A stretch of DNA of 64,000 nt, taken from contig NZ_LMBV01000003.1 of the NCBI RefSeq assembly GCF_001439925.1, forward strand, positions 178,794 through 242,793. The letters run 5' to 3'. Origin of the DNA: Peribacillus muralis. Lineage in GTDB: Bacteria; Bacillota; Bacilli; Bacillales; DSM-1321. Made by a program: the position numbers and the translations under genes. Below the pieces are notes generated by a model. The model was given only the letters and a program-made list of their open reading frames with translations. It was not told where the DNA came from and searched no databases. Shown in pieces: positions 63,489 through 64,000 of the stretch (position 1 is its first letter; every line of letters begins with the position of its first letter).

Positions 63489-63707
63489 ATGCCAGCCATA
63501 GTCGGCCCAATTCAAATATTCAATGTAGGGTCAGGAAATCTATTATTCGGTGATGCAGCGGTCATTTCCCCAAAATCTTCCTCCAAATCGGTCACAGGAT
63601 CAGGTTCAGGGAACACAGGTGCTATCGTCTTTACCGCCAATGGACTGAATGGAAGCAATGTGCTTGATATCAATGGGATTGACCAGCCTATTACGGGGAA
63701 TAATTAA
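63489..63707 (+). CDS. gerPF: Spore germination protein GerPF
   Basis: 72 residues from the ATG at 63489 (GAAGGAGGAG upstream). MPAIVGPIQIFNVGSGNLLF, then SPKSSSKSVTGSGSGNTGAI and NGIDQPITGNN. Paralogue of GerPA. It closes the gerPABCDEF operon, which is followed by a hairpin terminator. Confidence 0.92.
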   Translation: MPAIVGPIQIFNVGSGNLLFGDAAVISPKSSSKSVTGSGSGNTGAIVFTANGLNGSNVLDINGIDQPITGNN

Positions 63708-63733
63708 CGAAGGAAATACCACCCGCTTTTAAT

Positions 63734-63787
63734 ATGTACCCTATAGAGTAGACATGAAAAAAGTCTATCCTGTAGGGTACATTTGTT
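63734..63787 (+). terminator. Terminator of gerP operon
   Basis: Outer stem ATGTACCCTA/TAGGGTACAT with an inner GTAGAC/GTCTAT pairing and a T-rich tail. Confidence 0.75.
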
Positions 63788-63902
63788 TATAATTTTAAAA
63801 AAACATCGGATGAACCAGTGAAAAGTTAACGGTTTCTTCACTTTGTGTGTGAAAATGAAGATGAACTTTCTATTGCCTACAGTTTTTGGGATTTGTATCA
63901 TG

Positions 63903-64000
63903 ACCGTTTCATTGCACTGCAGGCGCTTGCGCCTGCGGGGTCTCACGTAGACACGCATTTCCCGCAGGAGTCTCGCTGCCTTCCGTTTCTTTCCACTCAG
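63903..64000 (-). repeat. Dispersed GC-rich intergenic repeat, copy 2 (cut by window edge)
   Basis: The reverse complement reads GTGGAAAGAAACGGAAGG..., GACTCCTGCGGGAAATGCGT..., GAGACCC..., CTGCAGTGCAATGAAACGG, the same blocks in the same order as at 17904-18035. It is inverted relative to copy 1 and shorter in the middle. Confidence 0.8.

Noticed and set aside
63704..63958. 84-residue minus-strand frame at the right edge
   Set aside because: It runs through the dispersed repeat and the gerP terminator; no family resemblance.

Overview
The window is chromosomal DNA of a low-G+C, endospore-forming Firmicute of the family Bacillaceae. Two things point there. The gerP spore-coat operon lies at the right end, with a SigK-type promoter. 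Gene order across most of the window also follows that of Bacillus subtilis. It is not B. subtilis itself: clpB sits in the comZ-argF interval, a cardiolipin synthase gene separates coiA from mecA, and opp, med, yjbE and yjbL are missing from the places where B. subtilis has them. A Peribacillus- or Bacillus-like species is my best guess from gene content alone. I see no rRNA, tRNA, CRISPR array, prophage or intact insertion sequence.

Left part (1-25 kb). The first block holds the tail of prpE, the convergent yjbM-nadF-yjbO operon, yjbK, yjbJ, the truncated haemoglobin yjbI and spxH. A 650-bp interval follows with a duplicated ~65-bp block, three palindromic TGTGA-N6-TCACA boxes, a terminator and a small membrane-protein gene. 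Next come pepF, coiA, cls, mecA, spx and yjbC. Spx, its ClpXP adaptor SpxH and the ClpC adaptor MecA therefore lie within 8 kb. Then come a secreted glycoside-hydrolase-like protein, trpS, yjbA, yjaZ, the FapR-controlled fabHA-fabF pair, yjzB, a decayed lipoprotein gene, comZ, yjaV, yjaU and yjzD.

Middle (25-47 kb). clpB has a CtsR operator just downstream of its promoter. It is followed by yjzC and the nine-kilobase arginine operon argC-argJ-argB-argD-carA-carB-argF, all on the minus strand, with ARG-box-like sites at its promoter. Then come moaA, yitW, yitV, yitU, a two-gene small-protein unit, a GsiB-like KGG-repeat stress protein, yitT, the DegV protein yitS, another very small gene, a YajQ-family gene and a stress-type short-chain dehydrogenase.

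Right part (47-64 kb). A starch/maltodextrin locus contains a LacI-family regulator, malL, a membrane-anchored GH13 protein, a maltodextrin-binding lipoprotein and a divergent neopullulanase. It is the most unusual place in the window. The GH13 protein has lost all three catalytic carboxylates, the binding protein has lost its GPW sugar-stacking motif, and no permease genes are present. Yet both reading frames, both secretion signals and a CcpA-type promoter/operator are intact. After it come asnO, yisN, yisL, a DUF418 membrane protein, an MFS transporter and gerPABCDEF. A dispersed GC-rich intergenic repeat occurs at 17.9 kb and, inverted, at the right edge.
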